From the NCBI RefSeq assembly GCF_002900965.1, contig NZ_PJOM01000002.1, positions 1,456,969 through 1,520,968 of the forward strand: a stretch of DNA of 64,000 bases, given 5' to 3'. The stretch is from Pseudotabrizicola formosa (lineage in GTDB: Bacteria; Pseudomonadota; Alphaproteobacteria; Rhodobacterales; Rhodobacteraceae). The notes below the pieces were generated by a model. It searched no databases, had not been told where the DNA came from, and saw only the letters and a list, made by a program, of their open reading frames with translations. The position numbers were made by a program, and so were the translations under genes. Each line of letters begins with the position of its first letter. The stretch's first letter is position 1. This document shows positions 9,993-18,609 of this stretch, piece after piece.

Positions 9993-11465
9993 TCAGGTGC
10001 CGCAGAAGGTCACGTAATCGCCAAACCCGCTGGGGGCTGGCAGAGTATAACCCTCCCGCCCCGGACGGTCGGTGTAGGGGTCTGTCACCTCTGCCAGCAA
10101 GGCGGTGAACGGGGCAAGGTCGCCTGCTTCAGCAGCCTGCAACGCCTCTTCCACGCGGTGATTGCGCGGGATGACCAGTGGGTTGCAGGCGCGCAGGTGA
10201 CCTGCCGCATCGGCGCGCAGGCGCGCGCGCCACAACGGCAGCCACAGATCCAGCTTTGCCGGATCGGCGAACAGCGCGCGCAGCGGGGTCACATCCCCCG
10301 TCGCCGCATCGGCCAGACGGCGAAAGGCAAGCGTCCAGTCTGCCCCCTGCCCCTCCATCGCGGCCAGAAATCCGGTGGCAAGATCATGGTCGCCGTCCTG
10401 CGCGCCGTCCAGCGCCAGCTTGCTGCGCATCACCGCCAGCCATTCCGCCTGATAAATCGCGGCGATGCCAGACAACCGGTCGTTCAGCACCTGCACCACC
10501 GCCTCTGTCCCGCCCATCAGCGGCAGCAGGCTTTCGGCCAGCTTGGCCATATTCCAGGCCAGAATATGCGGCTGATTGGCGTAAGCATAGCGCCCCTGAT
10601 GATCGATCGAGGAAAACACCGTGCCCGGCGCATAGGCCTCCATAAAGGCGCAGGGGCCGTAGTCTATGGTTTCCCCCGACAGCGCCACATTGTCGGTGTT
10701 GAGCACGCCATGCACAAAGCCAAGCCCCATCCACGCCGCCACCAGCCGGGCCTGACGCGCAATGATGCGGTCAAAGAAGGCCAATATCCGCCCCTCCTGC
10801 CCCACAAGATCAGGATCATGGCGGGCAATGGCGTAATCGACCACCCGGGCCAGCGTGTCATGATCGCCGCGCGCCGCCCAGAACTGCAAAGTGCCCACAC
10901 GCAGATGGCTGGCGGCCACGCGGGTGACCACAGCCCCTGGCAGGCGGCCCGCCTCGCGCCGCACATCCTCGCCCGTCAGCGCCACGGCAAGGCTGCGCGT
11001 GGTGGGAACGCCCAGCGCCGCCATCGCCTCAGAGATCACATATTCGCGCAACATCGGACCCAATGCCGCCTTGCCATCGCCGCCGCGCGAAAACGGGGTG
11101 CGGCCAGAGCCTTTCAGCTGGATATCCCAGCGCCGCCCGTCAGCCCCGATATGTTCCCCCAGCAGATGCGCCCGGCCATCGCCCAGTTGCGGAGAAAATC
11201 CGCCGAACTGGTGGCCGGCATAGGCCAGCGCCACTGGCTCTGCCCCAGCCGGCAGGCTGCCCCCGGCAAACCAGCCGGGGTTTTGCACCAACACCTCCGC
11301 CACCAAGCCCAGATCCGCCGCAAGTCCCCTGTTCAGCACAAGGATCTGCGGCGCAAGCGCGGCGTCCGGGTCTTGCGCCACAAAGGTGCCGGGCAGATCG
11401 CGGGTCCAGGAATTGTCAAAGCGGAAGCCGCTGTGCAGGGCAGAGTGTGGCGTCTGGTCGGTCAT
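9993..11465 (-). CDS. selO: Protein adenylyltransferase SelO (YdiU family)
   Basis: About 490 residues. SelO is a pseudokinase-fold enzyme that transfers AMP to Ser/Thr/Tyr of proteins, linked to redox stress. Diagnostic blocks: YAGHQFGGFSPQLGDGRA, LKGSGRTPFSRGGDGKA and HGVLNTDNVALSGETIDYGPC. The C-terminus ends ...CGT, so the Sec/Cys position of the family is a cysteine here. ATG at 11463-11465 (MTDQ) is chosen as closest to the family start; in-frame ATGs at 11478-11480 and 11493-11495 are possible. Confidence 0.93.
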   Translation of the reverse strand: MTDQTPHSALHSGFRFDNSWTRDLPGTFVAQDPDAALAPQILVLNRGLAADLGLVAEVLVQNPGWFAGGSLPAGAEPVALAYAGHQFGGFSPQLGDGRAHLLGEHIGADGRRWDIQLKGSGRTPFSRGGDGKAALGPMLREYVISEAMAALGVPTTRSLAVALTGEDVRREAGRLPGAVVTRVAASHLRVGTLQFWAARGDHDTLARVVDYAIARHDPDLVGQEGRILAFFDRIIARQARLVAAWMGLGFVHGVLNTDNVALSGETIDYGPCAFMEAYAPGTVFSSIDHQGRYAYANQPHILAWNMAKLAESLLPLMGGTEAVVQVLNDRLSGIAAIYQAEWLAVMRSKLALDGAQDGDHDLATGFLAAMEGQGADWTLAFRRLADAATGDVTPLRALFADPAKLDLWLPLWRARLRADAAGHLRACNPLVIPRNHRVEEALQAAEAGDLAPFTALLAEVTDPYTDRPGREGYTLPAPSGFGDYVTFCGT

Positions 11466-11543
11466 CTGTCCTGTCATCCCCATCGCGCGCAGCATCGCTG
11501 CAATCCCTGTCGATATGGGGAACGGGCCGACAAACGCAACCCG

Positions 11544-12095
11544 TCAGTCCAGAACCTCGATGCTGCTCAGTTGCCAGACCGAGCGGGAATAGCTGACCTC
11601 GTTCTTGTAGGCCGTGTTCACATCATAGGGATAGATCATCCACAATGGCCCCTTGTCGCGGGGCGACAGGTCTTTGCCATCCATGCGAAAGGCCAGCACC
11701 GGCCCGCCTTCGACAGCCTCGGTTGCCGGGATGTCGACGGCATAATCGTTCAGCGCGACCAGACGCAAGGTGCTGCCATCCGCGCCAAGCTGCGACAGAA
11801 GGCGGAACAGTTCCACGCCCTGAAACTCGCTGGTGCCATCGGTCCAGATCGTGCCGGTGTGGACCGTCACCACGCCCATTGCCTCGATCATCGCCCGGTC
11901 GAGCGCGGCTTCGGCATTGCCATTGGTCGCCGCAATATCGCCGCGCACTGTCAGGATGATATCGCCGCTTGGTGGTGGCAAGGCTTGGGGCGGGGTCTGC
12001 GCCATGGCCCCAAGCGATGCCGCAGCGCCTATTGCACATGACAGAACACTTGCCCGGACCCATCCCATCCCGCTGACCAGCGTCAGAACCTTCAT
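11544..12095 (-). CDS. Periplasmic protein with oxidoreductase/molybdopterin-binding-like fold
   Basis: 183 residues. The N-terminus (MKVLTLVSGMGWVRASVL, then a hydrophobic run ending GAMAQ) reads as a signal peptide. The mature part has TVRGDIAATNGN, TIWTDGTSEFQGVELFRLL and VALNDYAVDIPATEA, the pattern of small exported relatives of the SUOX/YedY molybdopterin-binding fold that lack a visible cofactor cysteine. Function unknown. It is 77 bp from selO on the same strand and close to modABC, which may be coincidence. Confidence 0.75.
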   Translation of the reverse strand: MKVLTLVSGMGWVRASVLSCAIGAAASLGAMAQTPPQALPPPSGDIILTVRGDIAATNGNAEAALDRAMIEAMGVVTVHTGTIWTDGTSEFQGVELFRLLSQLGADGSTLRLVALNDYAVDIPATEAVEGGPVLAFRMDGKDLSPRDKGPLWMIYPYDVNTAYKNEVSYSRSVWQLSSIEVLD

Positions 12096-12266
12096 CGCGC
12101 GTCTCCCCTTGCACAGAACCGGGATACCGGATCATGTGCCGCTGTTCTCCTATCCAAACGCATAGGAAAGTACCGGATTTGCACGAAAAAGGGCAAGGTC
12201 AAGCGGCTTGGCACCGCCCGGCCCGCAGGAAAGGCCGCGCCGACAGGCTTGGGAAAAGGATGCGGG

Positions 12267-13367
12267 CTAGCCGGTGGTCTCCGTTCCGGGCATCACATCT
12301 TCCGGTGCCGGGGCCACGGATTTGAGGATGGCATAGGCGGTCTTGCCCGGCGCAAGCCCCATCACCTGCGCCGAGCGACGGGTGATCCGGGCCAGTACAG
12401 CGCCGGCGGGTGTGACCAGCCGGACCATGACGCCCGGGCCATCGCCCTGATGCATCGCCTCGATGGTGCCGGGCAGGATGTTCAGCGCCGACAGCCCGAC
12501 GGGGCGGGCACAGGACAAGATCACGTCATGCGCCGCGATCCGCAACCGCACCAGATGGCCCGGTTCGGCACGGATGCGCGGCAGGAACAGCGGGATGCCC
12601 CCTGCCTCCAACTCGCTCAACCCGTCCGGGTGCTGACAGACCAGCCGCGCCGCGATCACCGCACCAGCCCCGCGCACACCGACGGGCCAAAGCGCCGGGT
12701 TCCCCAGCACGTCGAAGGCCGGGCCAATGCCGGTCACCCGCCCCGCATCAAGCGCAACCACTGTTGTGGCCACCCGTGCCACTTCGGCGGGGGAATGGCT
12801 GACATAGAGGATCGGCACTTGAACTTCGTCGCGCAACCGCTCGAAATACGGCAGGATTTCGGCCTTGCGCGCTTCATCCAGTGCCGACAGCGGCTCGTCC
12901 GCAAGGATCAGCTTTGGCGCGGCCAGCAGGGCGCGGCCAATCGCAACCCGCTGCCGCTCGCCCCCCGAAAGGCCGGCCGGCCGCCGGTGCAGCAAAGGGC
13001 CGATGCCAAGCATTTCGACTACGCGGCCCATGTCCTCGCGCGCAGCCCCCTTGGGCGCGAACCACGCGCCATAGGACAGGTTCTGCCGCACTGTCAGATG
13101 CGGGAACAGCCGCCCTTCCTGAAAGATATAGCCCAGACGCCGGCGATGCGGCGGCAGGTCCACCGCCGCCGCCGTGTCCAGCAAGCGCCAGCCATCCACC
13201 GACACAAGGCCCTGCTCAGGCCGCACCAGACCTGCCACTGCATTGACAATCGTGGTCTTGCCGGAGCCCGACCGGCCAAACAGCACGGTCACGCCGGGGG
13301 GGGCGTCGAACGCCACATCGAGCGTGAACGCCCCGATCCGATGGGTCAACGCCAGCCGCAGCATCAT
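12267..13367 (-). CDS. modC: Molybdate ABC transporter ATP-binding protein
   Basis: 366 residues from ATG at 13365-13367, overlapping the modB stop as ATGA. Walker A GRSGSGKTT, Q-loop IFQEGRLFPH, signature LSGGERQRVAIGRALL, Walker B LILADEP and an H-loop in YVSHSP are all intact. The C-terminal about 130 residues form a TOBE/Mop-type domain (GTIEAMHQGDGPGVMVRLVT, ILARITRRSAQVMGL-like), which binds oxyanion and distinguishes ModC from generic ATPases. Confidence 0.95.
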   Translation of the reverse strand: MMLRLALTHRIGAFTLDVAFDAPPGVTVLFGRSGSGKTTIVNAVAGLVRPEQGLVSVDGWRLLDTAAAVDLPPHRRRLGYIFQEGRLFPHLTVRQNLSYGAWFAPKGAAREDMGRVVEMLGIGPLLHRRPAGLSGGERQRVAIGRALLAAPKLILADEPLSALDEARKAEILPYFERLRDEVQVPILYVSHSPAEVARVATTVVALDAGRVTGIGPAFDVLGNPALWPVGVRGAGAVIAARLVCQHPDGLSELEAGGIPLFLPRIRAEPGHLVRLRIAAHDVILSCARPVGLSALNILPGTIEAMHQGDGPGVMVRLVTPAGAVLARITRRSAQVMGLAPGKTAYAILKSVAPAPEDVMPGTETTG

Positions 13368-14062
13368 CCCCCCGCAATCCGGCGGGCCACCGCACGGCTG
13401 ACCCATTCCGACACCAGCAGCGCCACCATCGCGATGCCAATGGCCACCCAAACCAGCCGCGCCGCCTGTGCATCGCCGCCGGGCACCTGCAAGGCCGTGT
13501 AGATCGCCGTGGGCAGCGTCTGGGTCTGGCCGGGGATGTTCGAGACAAAGGTGATCGTCGCGCCGAATTCCCCGATCGCCTTGGCAAAGGCCAGGATCAC
13601 CCCTGCGATGATGCCGGGCAGGATCAAGGGCAGCGTGACGGTCAGGAACACCCATGGGCGCGACGCCCCCAGCGTGGCCGCCGCCTGTTCCAGCCTGGGG
13701 TCCACCGCCTCGATCGCCAGCCTGATGGCGCGCACCATCAGCGGAAAGGCCATCACCGCCGCCGCCAGCGCCGCCCCGGTCCAGCGGAAGGCAAAGATGA
13801 TGCCGAACCACTCCTCCAGAAACTGCCCCACAGCGCCGCGCCGCCCGAAGGTGACAAGCAGCAGATACCCCGTCACCACCGGCGGCAGGATCAGCGGCAG
13901 ATGCACCAGCCCGTTCAGCACCTGCTTGCCCGGAAACTCCCAGCGCGCGAGCGCATGCGCGGTCAGGATGCCCAGCGGCAGGCTGACCAGCACCGCCCAG
14001 AACGACACTTTCAGCGACAGGGCAACCGCGCGCCATTCGTCAGGGGAAAGCCAGTCTGCCAT
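13364..14062 (-). CDS. modB: Molybdate ABC transporter permease
   Basis: 232 residues with about five or six membrane helices. The EAA loop facing ModC is LEQAAATLGASRPWVFLTVTLP. GEFGATITFVSNIPGQTQTLPTAIY is characteristic of ModB. It begins 10 bp after modA and overlaps modC by 4 bases. Confidence 0.95.
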   Translation of the reverse strand: MADWLSPDEWRAVALSLKVSFWAVLVSLPLGILTAHALARWEFPGKQVLNGLVHLPLILPPVVTGYLLLVTFGRRGAVGQFLEEWFGIIFAFRWTGAALAAAVMAFPLMVRAIRLAIEAVDPRLEQAAATLGASRPWVFLTVTLPLILPGIIAGVILAFAKAIGEFGATITFVSNIPGQTQTLPTAIYTALQVPGGDAQAARLVWVAIGIAMVALLVSEWVSRAVARRIAGG

Positions 14063-14072
14063 GCGCGCGCCT

Positions 14073-14834
14073 TCAGTTCAGGACCCTGAAGCCTTGCGCC
14101 GCGAAAATCGCAGCCCCCGCCTCAGATGTCAGCGCCGCAAAAAATGCCGCATCCGCCGCATCTGCCGCCCCGGTCAGCAGCGCACCGGGGAACAGGATCG
14201 GCGGATGGCTGTCTGCCGGGAACGTCCCCACCACGGTGACCCCGGGGGTGGCGACCGCATCTGTGGCATAGACAATGCCATAGGGGGCCTCGCCAGCTGC
14301 CACAAAGGCAAGGGCTGCCCGCACATTGTCGGCCTGTGCCACCGATGGTGCCACGGCGTCCCACAAGCCAAGGCTTTGCAGCGCCGCCTTGCCATATTGC
14401 CCCGCCGGCACAGACTCGGCCAGTCCCATGGCCAGCCTGCCTTCGCCCAGCAGCCCCGCCAGATCAAGGCCGGGCGATAGCTCGACCGGGGCTGCCCCCG
14501 GCCCGCCCACCAGCACCAGCGCGTTGCCAAACAGATCGCGCCGGGTCTGCGGCCTGACCAGCCCGGCCTCTTCCACCACATCCATCCATTCCACCGCGGC
14601 GGATAGAAAGATATCGGCAGGCGCACCTTCTATGATCTGTCGGGCCAACGCGTTCGATCCGGCGTAGCTGATGGTCACGCCATGCCCTGTCGCCGCCTGA
14701 AACTCGGCCGCCACGGCATCCAGCGCGGTGCGCAGCGAGGCGGCGGCAAAGACCACCACCTCCTCCGCCTGCGCCGGAGCGGCAAGACACAGGCTGACCG
14801 CACAGGCCAGCAGGGATGTCCGGGCGTGGGTCAT
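14073..14834 (-). CDS. modA: Molybdate ABC transporter substrate-binding protein
   Basis: 253 residues with a Sec signal peptide (MTHARTSLLACAVSLCLAAP, cleavage after AQA). The mature part starts EEVVVFAAASLRTALDAVA, the ModA hallmark, and continues with YAGSNALARQIIEGAPADIFLSA, the oxyanion-binding Ser loop. First gene of the modABC operon, 100 bp from argE on the same strand. I see no modE gene and no clear ModE box. Confidence 0.95.
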   Translation of the reverse strand: MTHARTSLLACAVSLCLAAPAQAEEVVVFAAASLRTALDAVAAEFQAATGHGVTISYAGSNALARQIIEGAPADIFLSAAVEWMDVVEEAGLVRPQTRRDLFGNALVLVGGPGAAPVELSPGLDLAGLLGEGRLAMGLAESVPAGQYGKAALQSLGLWDAVAPSVAQADNVRAALAFVAAGEAPYGIVYATDAVATPGVTVVGTFPADSHPPILFPGALLTGAADAADAAFFAALTSEAGAAIFAAQGFRVLN

Positions 14835-14934
14835 ACGTGGCTTTCTTGCTTGGGGGCAGCGGTTTGTGGCTCTGTCAACCAGAGTCCTGCAATTCGCGGC
14901 GCAAGGCAAGGGGCCGCTCCAGTTCTCCCACAGC

Positions 14935-16065
14935 CTAGGACAGCTCTGCGGCCAGCCTTTCCAGCATCTGGCAGCAGGCCGCCAGCTCTGCGCCGGTGAT
15001 GTATTCGTCAGGCCGGTGCGCCCGCAGGATCGCCCCCGGGCCGCAGATGATGGACGCAATCCCTGCAGCATGGAACAGCCCGGCCTCGGTGCCATAGCTG
15101 ACCGAAGGCAGTGCCGGTTGACCGGTCAGGCGCTCCAGCAGCTCGGCCAGTGCCGGATCTTCTGGCGGCGGCAGCGCGGGGTAGCTGCTCAGCTCACTGT
15201 GCGATACGCGCAGCGCCGTACCGTCAGCCACCAGATCGGCCAGCCGGTCAAGCACCATCGCGGTGATCGCCTCTGGCGGCTGTCCGGGAACAGAGCGCAC
15301 CTCCATGCGGACCCGGCAACAGTCGGGAATGATGTTGACCGCTGACCCGCCCTGCACCACCCCCGCGACAATGGTCGGCCCGGGCGGGACAAAACGCGCA
15401 TCAAAAGGCCCCTCCGATGCCAGCCGCGCCGCCAGATCACGGATGAACACCAGCATCTCGGCCGCCGGATACAGCGCGTTGATCCCCAGATCAGGCTGGG
15501 CGGAATGCGCGGCGCGCCCCTCGATCACCAGTTCCGTGGCCTGCTTTCCCTTGTGCGACAGCACCGGGCGCAGATCCGTCGGCTCCCCAACGATACAGGC
15601 CAGCGGCGGGGCGCAAAGGCCGGGCAACCGGTCAATCAGATGGCGCACCCCGCGGCATCCGATCTCCTCATCATAGGAAAACGCAAGATGAATGGGCTGT
15701 CGCAGGTCCATCGCCTGAAACGCAGGCACCATGGCGATCATGCAGGCGAGAAAGCCCTTCATGTCGCTTGCCCCCCGGCCAAACAGCCGGTCGCCTTCGG
15801 CGCGCAGCCGGAACGGGTCAGAGGTCCAGATCTGGCCGTCAACCGGCACCACATCCATATGGCCAGACAGAATATAACCGGGCACATCGCGCGGGCCGAT
15901 GCTGGCGAACAGATTGACCCTGTCCCCCTCTGGCCCGGTGATCACGCTGCATTCCAGCCCATGCCGCGCCAGATGGCTGCGGACACATTCTGCCATGCGG
16001 GTATTGGGCTGGCCGGGCAGATCCGGGATCGCCACCAGATCAGCCAGAATCGACTCGGGTGTCAT
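14935..16065 (-). CDS. argE: Acetylornithine deacetylase (M20 metallopeptidase family)
   Basis: 376 residues. Removes the acetyl group from N-acetylornithine in arginine synthesis. Metal-site motifs: SGHMDVVPVDGQ, GRGASDMKGFLA, SYDEEIGCRGVRHLI (catalytic Glu) and the late CGPGAILRAHRPDEYI. The dimerisation lid (KGKQATELVIEGRAAHSA) is normal. ArgE is favoured over other M20 members by the C-terminal HRPDEYI; related deacylases remain possible. Confidence 0.88.
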   Translation of the reverse strand: MTPESILADLVAIPDLPGQPNTRMAECVRSHLARHGLECSVITGPEGDRVNLFASIGPRDVPGYILSGHMDVVPVDGQIWTSDPFRLRAEGDRLFGRGASDMKGFLACMIAMVPAFQAMDLRQPIHLAFSYDEEIGCRGVRHLIDRLPGLCAPPLACIVGEPTDLRPVLSHKGKQATELVIEGRAAHSAQPDLGINALYPAAEMLVFIRDLAARLASEGPFDARFVPPGPTIVAGVVQGGSAVNIIPDCCRVRMEVRSVPGQPPEAITAMVLDRLADLVADGTALRVSHSELSSYPALPPPEDPALAELLERLTGQPALPSVSYGTEAGLFHAAGIASIICGPGAILRAHRPDEYITGAELAACCQMLERLAAELS

Positions 16066-16312
16066 GGGGCCTTCCTCTGGGTTGCGCCTGCCCCATCATC
16101 GCGCCCGCCGCGCGCAAGGCAAGCCCGCGTCGCAGTATGCTTTGCGCAAATGCGCCCGCACCCGCCGTGCGGGCATGGCGGTTGACCGGCCCTGACGATA
16201 CGACCGGCCGACGCCATGATTTGCACGCCCTGCAAAGCTGTGGTCCACTCTACGCTGCCCGCTACCGGGCGGGATCAGACGCAACCCCGGCTGCACCACT
16301 GGACATCCGCTT

Positions 16313-16867
16313 ATGGCCCAAAGCTATCCTTTCGACCCCGCGCTTGACGTCTGCGCTCTTGCACGGGCGCTTGTCGGCGCGCATCTGACGGTGCGCGGTG
16401 CCGGTGGGGTGATCATCGAGACCGAGGCCTATGCGCGCGACGACCCAGCGTCACACAGCCATCGGGGACCGACGCCACGCAACCGCAGCATGTTCGGCCC
16501 GCCCGGCCATGCCTATGTCTACCGGTCCTATGGCATTCATCTATGCCTGAATGTGGTGGGCCGCCCCGGTGAGGCGGTTCTGATCCGCGCCCTCATGCCT
16601 GACACCGGTCTTGGCCTGATGCGGCAACGCCGCCCCCTTGGGCCCTTGTGCGCCGGGCCGGGCCGGCTGTGTCAGGCGCTGGACGTGCAGATGAGCGATG
16701 ATGGCAGGGCCTTTGACGGCGATGCGCTGGTGCTGGTCGCGCGCAGGGGTGCCCCGCCCGATCTCCTGACCGGGCCCCGCATCGGACTAAGCCGCGCAAC
16801 CGACCGACCCTGGCGCTTTGGTCTGGCCGGAGCACCGGGACTGAGCCGGGCGTTTCCGGCGCAATAA
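16313..16867 (+). CDS. 3-methyladenine DNA glycosylase (AAG/MPG family)
   Basis: 184 residues. Excises alkylated purines in base-excision repair. Family features: early ALVGAHLTVRG, the active-site segment IIETEAYARDDPASHSHRGPTPRN, then MFGPPGHAYVYRSYGIHLCLNVV, and the late GPRIGLSRATDRPWRF. ATG at 16313; the 247-bp region upstream separates it from divergent argE. It stands alone. Confidence 0.93.
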   Translation: MAQSYPFDPALDVCALARALVGAHLTVRGAGGVIIETEAYARDDPASHSHRGPTPRNRSMFGPPGHAYVYRSYGIHLCLNVVGRPGEAVLIRALMPDTGLGLMRQRRPLGPLCAGPGRLCQALDVQMSDDGRAFDGDALVLVARRGAPPDLLTGPRIGLSRATDRPWRFGLAGAPGLSRAFPAQ

Positions 16868-16986
16868 GGCGCTTGACGCGTCCAGCGGTGCGTGGGCCAG
16901 CCCATTCTCGCCGCTGTCACAGAACAGCACGCCCACCGGAAGGATCAATCCTGCTGTGTTCGGTCAGGTTGGGTTGAGCAGGTCGT

Positions 16987-18366
16987 TCAGCGGCCAACGA
17001 TGCGGTTCGCCAGTCTGGCGAGCCGCGAGGTGCGCAACCCGCCCTTGGCTGCTTCGCGCCGGTCGGCCAGGTTGTACAGCCAGTACATGCCATGCACGCC
17101 AAGCCAGCGGAACGGCTCCACCTCCCATTTGCGGGGCTTGCGGTTGACCCATGGCAGCGTGGTCCGCTCGGTCTGCTTGTCCAGCACCAGATCGGCCAAG
17201 GTCTGCCCCGACAGATTGGACGTGGACACCCCAAGCCCGACATAGCCCCCAGCCCAGCCGATGCCGGTCTGCGGATCCAGCCCCGCCGTGGTGCACCAGT
17301 CGCGCGGCACACCCAGAACGCCACACCATGCGTGGTCCAGTTTCAGGCTTCGGGTCTGCGGCAGCATCCGGTACAGAATGTCTTTCAGTTTTTCCACCGT
17401 TTCGGCCTGGGTTTCGCCATTCACATCGGTCCGGGACCCGAACCGGTACGGCACGCCCCGGCCTCCCATGGCGATGCGGTTGTCCTGAGTGCGCTGCGCA
17501 TAGCAATAGGCATGCGACGCATCGCCGAACACTTCATAGCCGGTCCAGCCCAGGTCCTCCCACATCTCGTCGGGCACGGGTTCTGTCACCACGATGGCAC
17601 TGTTCAGCGGAATCCACTCCCGCGCATTGCCGGGAATGCCATGGGTAAACCCCTCGGTCGCCCGCACGATCCGGTGCGCCGCCACCGTGCCGCGATTGGT
17701 GGTGACATGGCCCTTGCGGATGCCAGTCACCGTGGTCTGTTCATAGATCGCAACCCCCTTGCGGGAGACGGCCTCGGCCAAACCGCGCACCAGCTTGGCC
17801 GGCTGCACCCGGGCGACACCGCCTGTCACCAATGCGCCCTGCACATCCTTGATGCGGATGCGGGCGGCGGCCTCGGCCGCACCAATCAGATGGCTGCGCG
17901 CCTGAGGCACGCCCCAGGCCATGTCATCGGCCTGTTCGGCACGCAGCCGCTCCATCTGGGCGGGGGTGCAGGCAAAGGTCAGGCAATCGGTGCGCCGGAT
18001 GTTCGCGTCAATCCCTTCCGCCTCACAAACGCGGATCACTTCATCCACCGTTGCGCGCAGCTGCCGTTCAAAATCGATCACGCCTTCACGGGTGCCGGTG
18101 GACAGGTATTTCGAGCGGTTCCACGAAAACCCGCCAGAGCACCAGCCGCCATTGCGCCCCGAGGCCCCAAAGCCGGCAAACTCCTTCTCGATGATGGCAA
18201 TCGACAGATCGGGATTGGCCGCTTTCAGGTAATAGGCCGTCCAGAGCCCGGTATAGCCTGCCCCCACAATGCAGACATCGACATCGATATCGCCGGGCAG
18301 TGCCGCCCGGTATGCGGGCAGGCCGCCCATATCGGCGTACCAGAAAGACACATCGCCGTTCTTCAT
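16987..18366 (-). CDS. FAD-dependent amine/amino-acid oxidoreductase (DAO family)
   Basis: 459 residues from ATG at 18364-18366, chosen because GAGGAA lies 6 bases upstream; three earlier in-frame starts lack one. The FAD-binding Rossmann motif is VCIVGAGYTGLWTAYYLK, then GFGASGRNGGWCSGG, as in gamma-glutamylputrescine oxidase and related deaminating oxidases. C-terminal GGYVGLGVSTSNLSGQTLAD closes the FAD site. Substrate unknown. It lies about 240 bp from the aldo/keto reductase-RidA fusion on the same strand, so it may belong to that catabolic locus. Confidence 0.9.
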   Translation of the reverse strand: MKNGDVSFWYADMGGLPAYRAALPGDIDVDVCIVGAGYTGLWTAYYLKAANPDLSIAIIEKEFAGFGASGRNGGWCSGGFSWNRSKYLSTGTREGVIDFERQLRATVDEVIRVCEAEGIDANIRRTDCLTFACTPAQMERLRAEQADDMAWGVPQARSHLIGAAEAAARIRIKDVQGALVTGGVARVQPAKLVRGLAEAVSRKGVAIYEQTTVTGIRKGHVTTNRGTVAAHRIVRATEGFTHGIPGNAREWIPLNSAIVVTEPVPDEMWEDLGWTGYEVFGDASHAYCYAQRTQDNRIAMGGRGVPYRFGSRTDVNGETQAETVEKLKDILYRMLPQTRSLKLDHAWCGVLGVPRDWCTTAGLDPQTGIGWAGGYVGLGVSTSNLSGQTLADLVLDKQTERTTLPWVNRKPRKWEVEPFRWLGVHGMYWLYNLADRREAAKGGLRTSRLARLANRIVGR

Positions 18367-18609
18367 CGCGTTCCTCATCTTATCCGTCATGCCCCGCAGT
18401 CGAACCGTCATCGGCCAGAGGCGGGCCGTCCTCTGGGTTCCGGATCAGTTCGACCGTGCTGCCGATTGCAGGAGGGAAGAACAGGATTTCAACGATTCTA
18501 TGGCGCGGCGGCAGTCCGCATGACGCGCGCAAACGCGCCTGCCGGTGTTGCCAGCAGTCTTTGGTGGCCATGGAGTGAAAATTGGCAGGCCGTCCAGGGT
18601 CAAGGTGGC

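Noticed and set aside
12148..12167. 6-bp inverted repeat TCCTAT-N8-ATAGGA upstream of the periplasmic protein gene
   Set aside because: Short and isolated, with no regulator nearby; could occur by chance.
14835..14934. ModE operator before modA
   Set aside because: No inverted repeat of ModE type was found and no modE gene is in the window.
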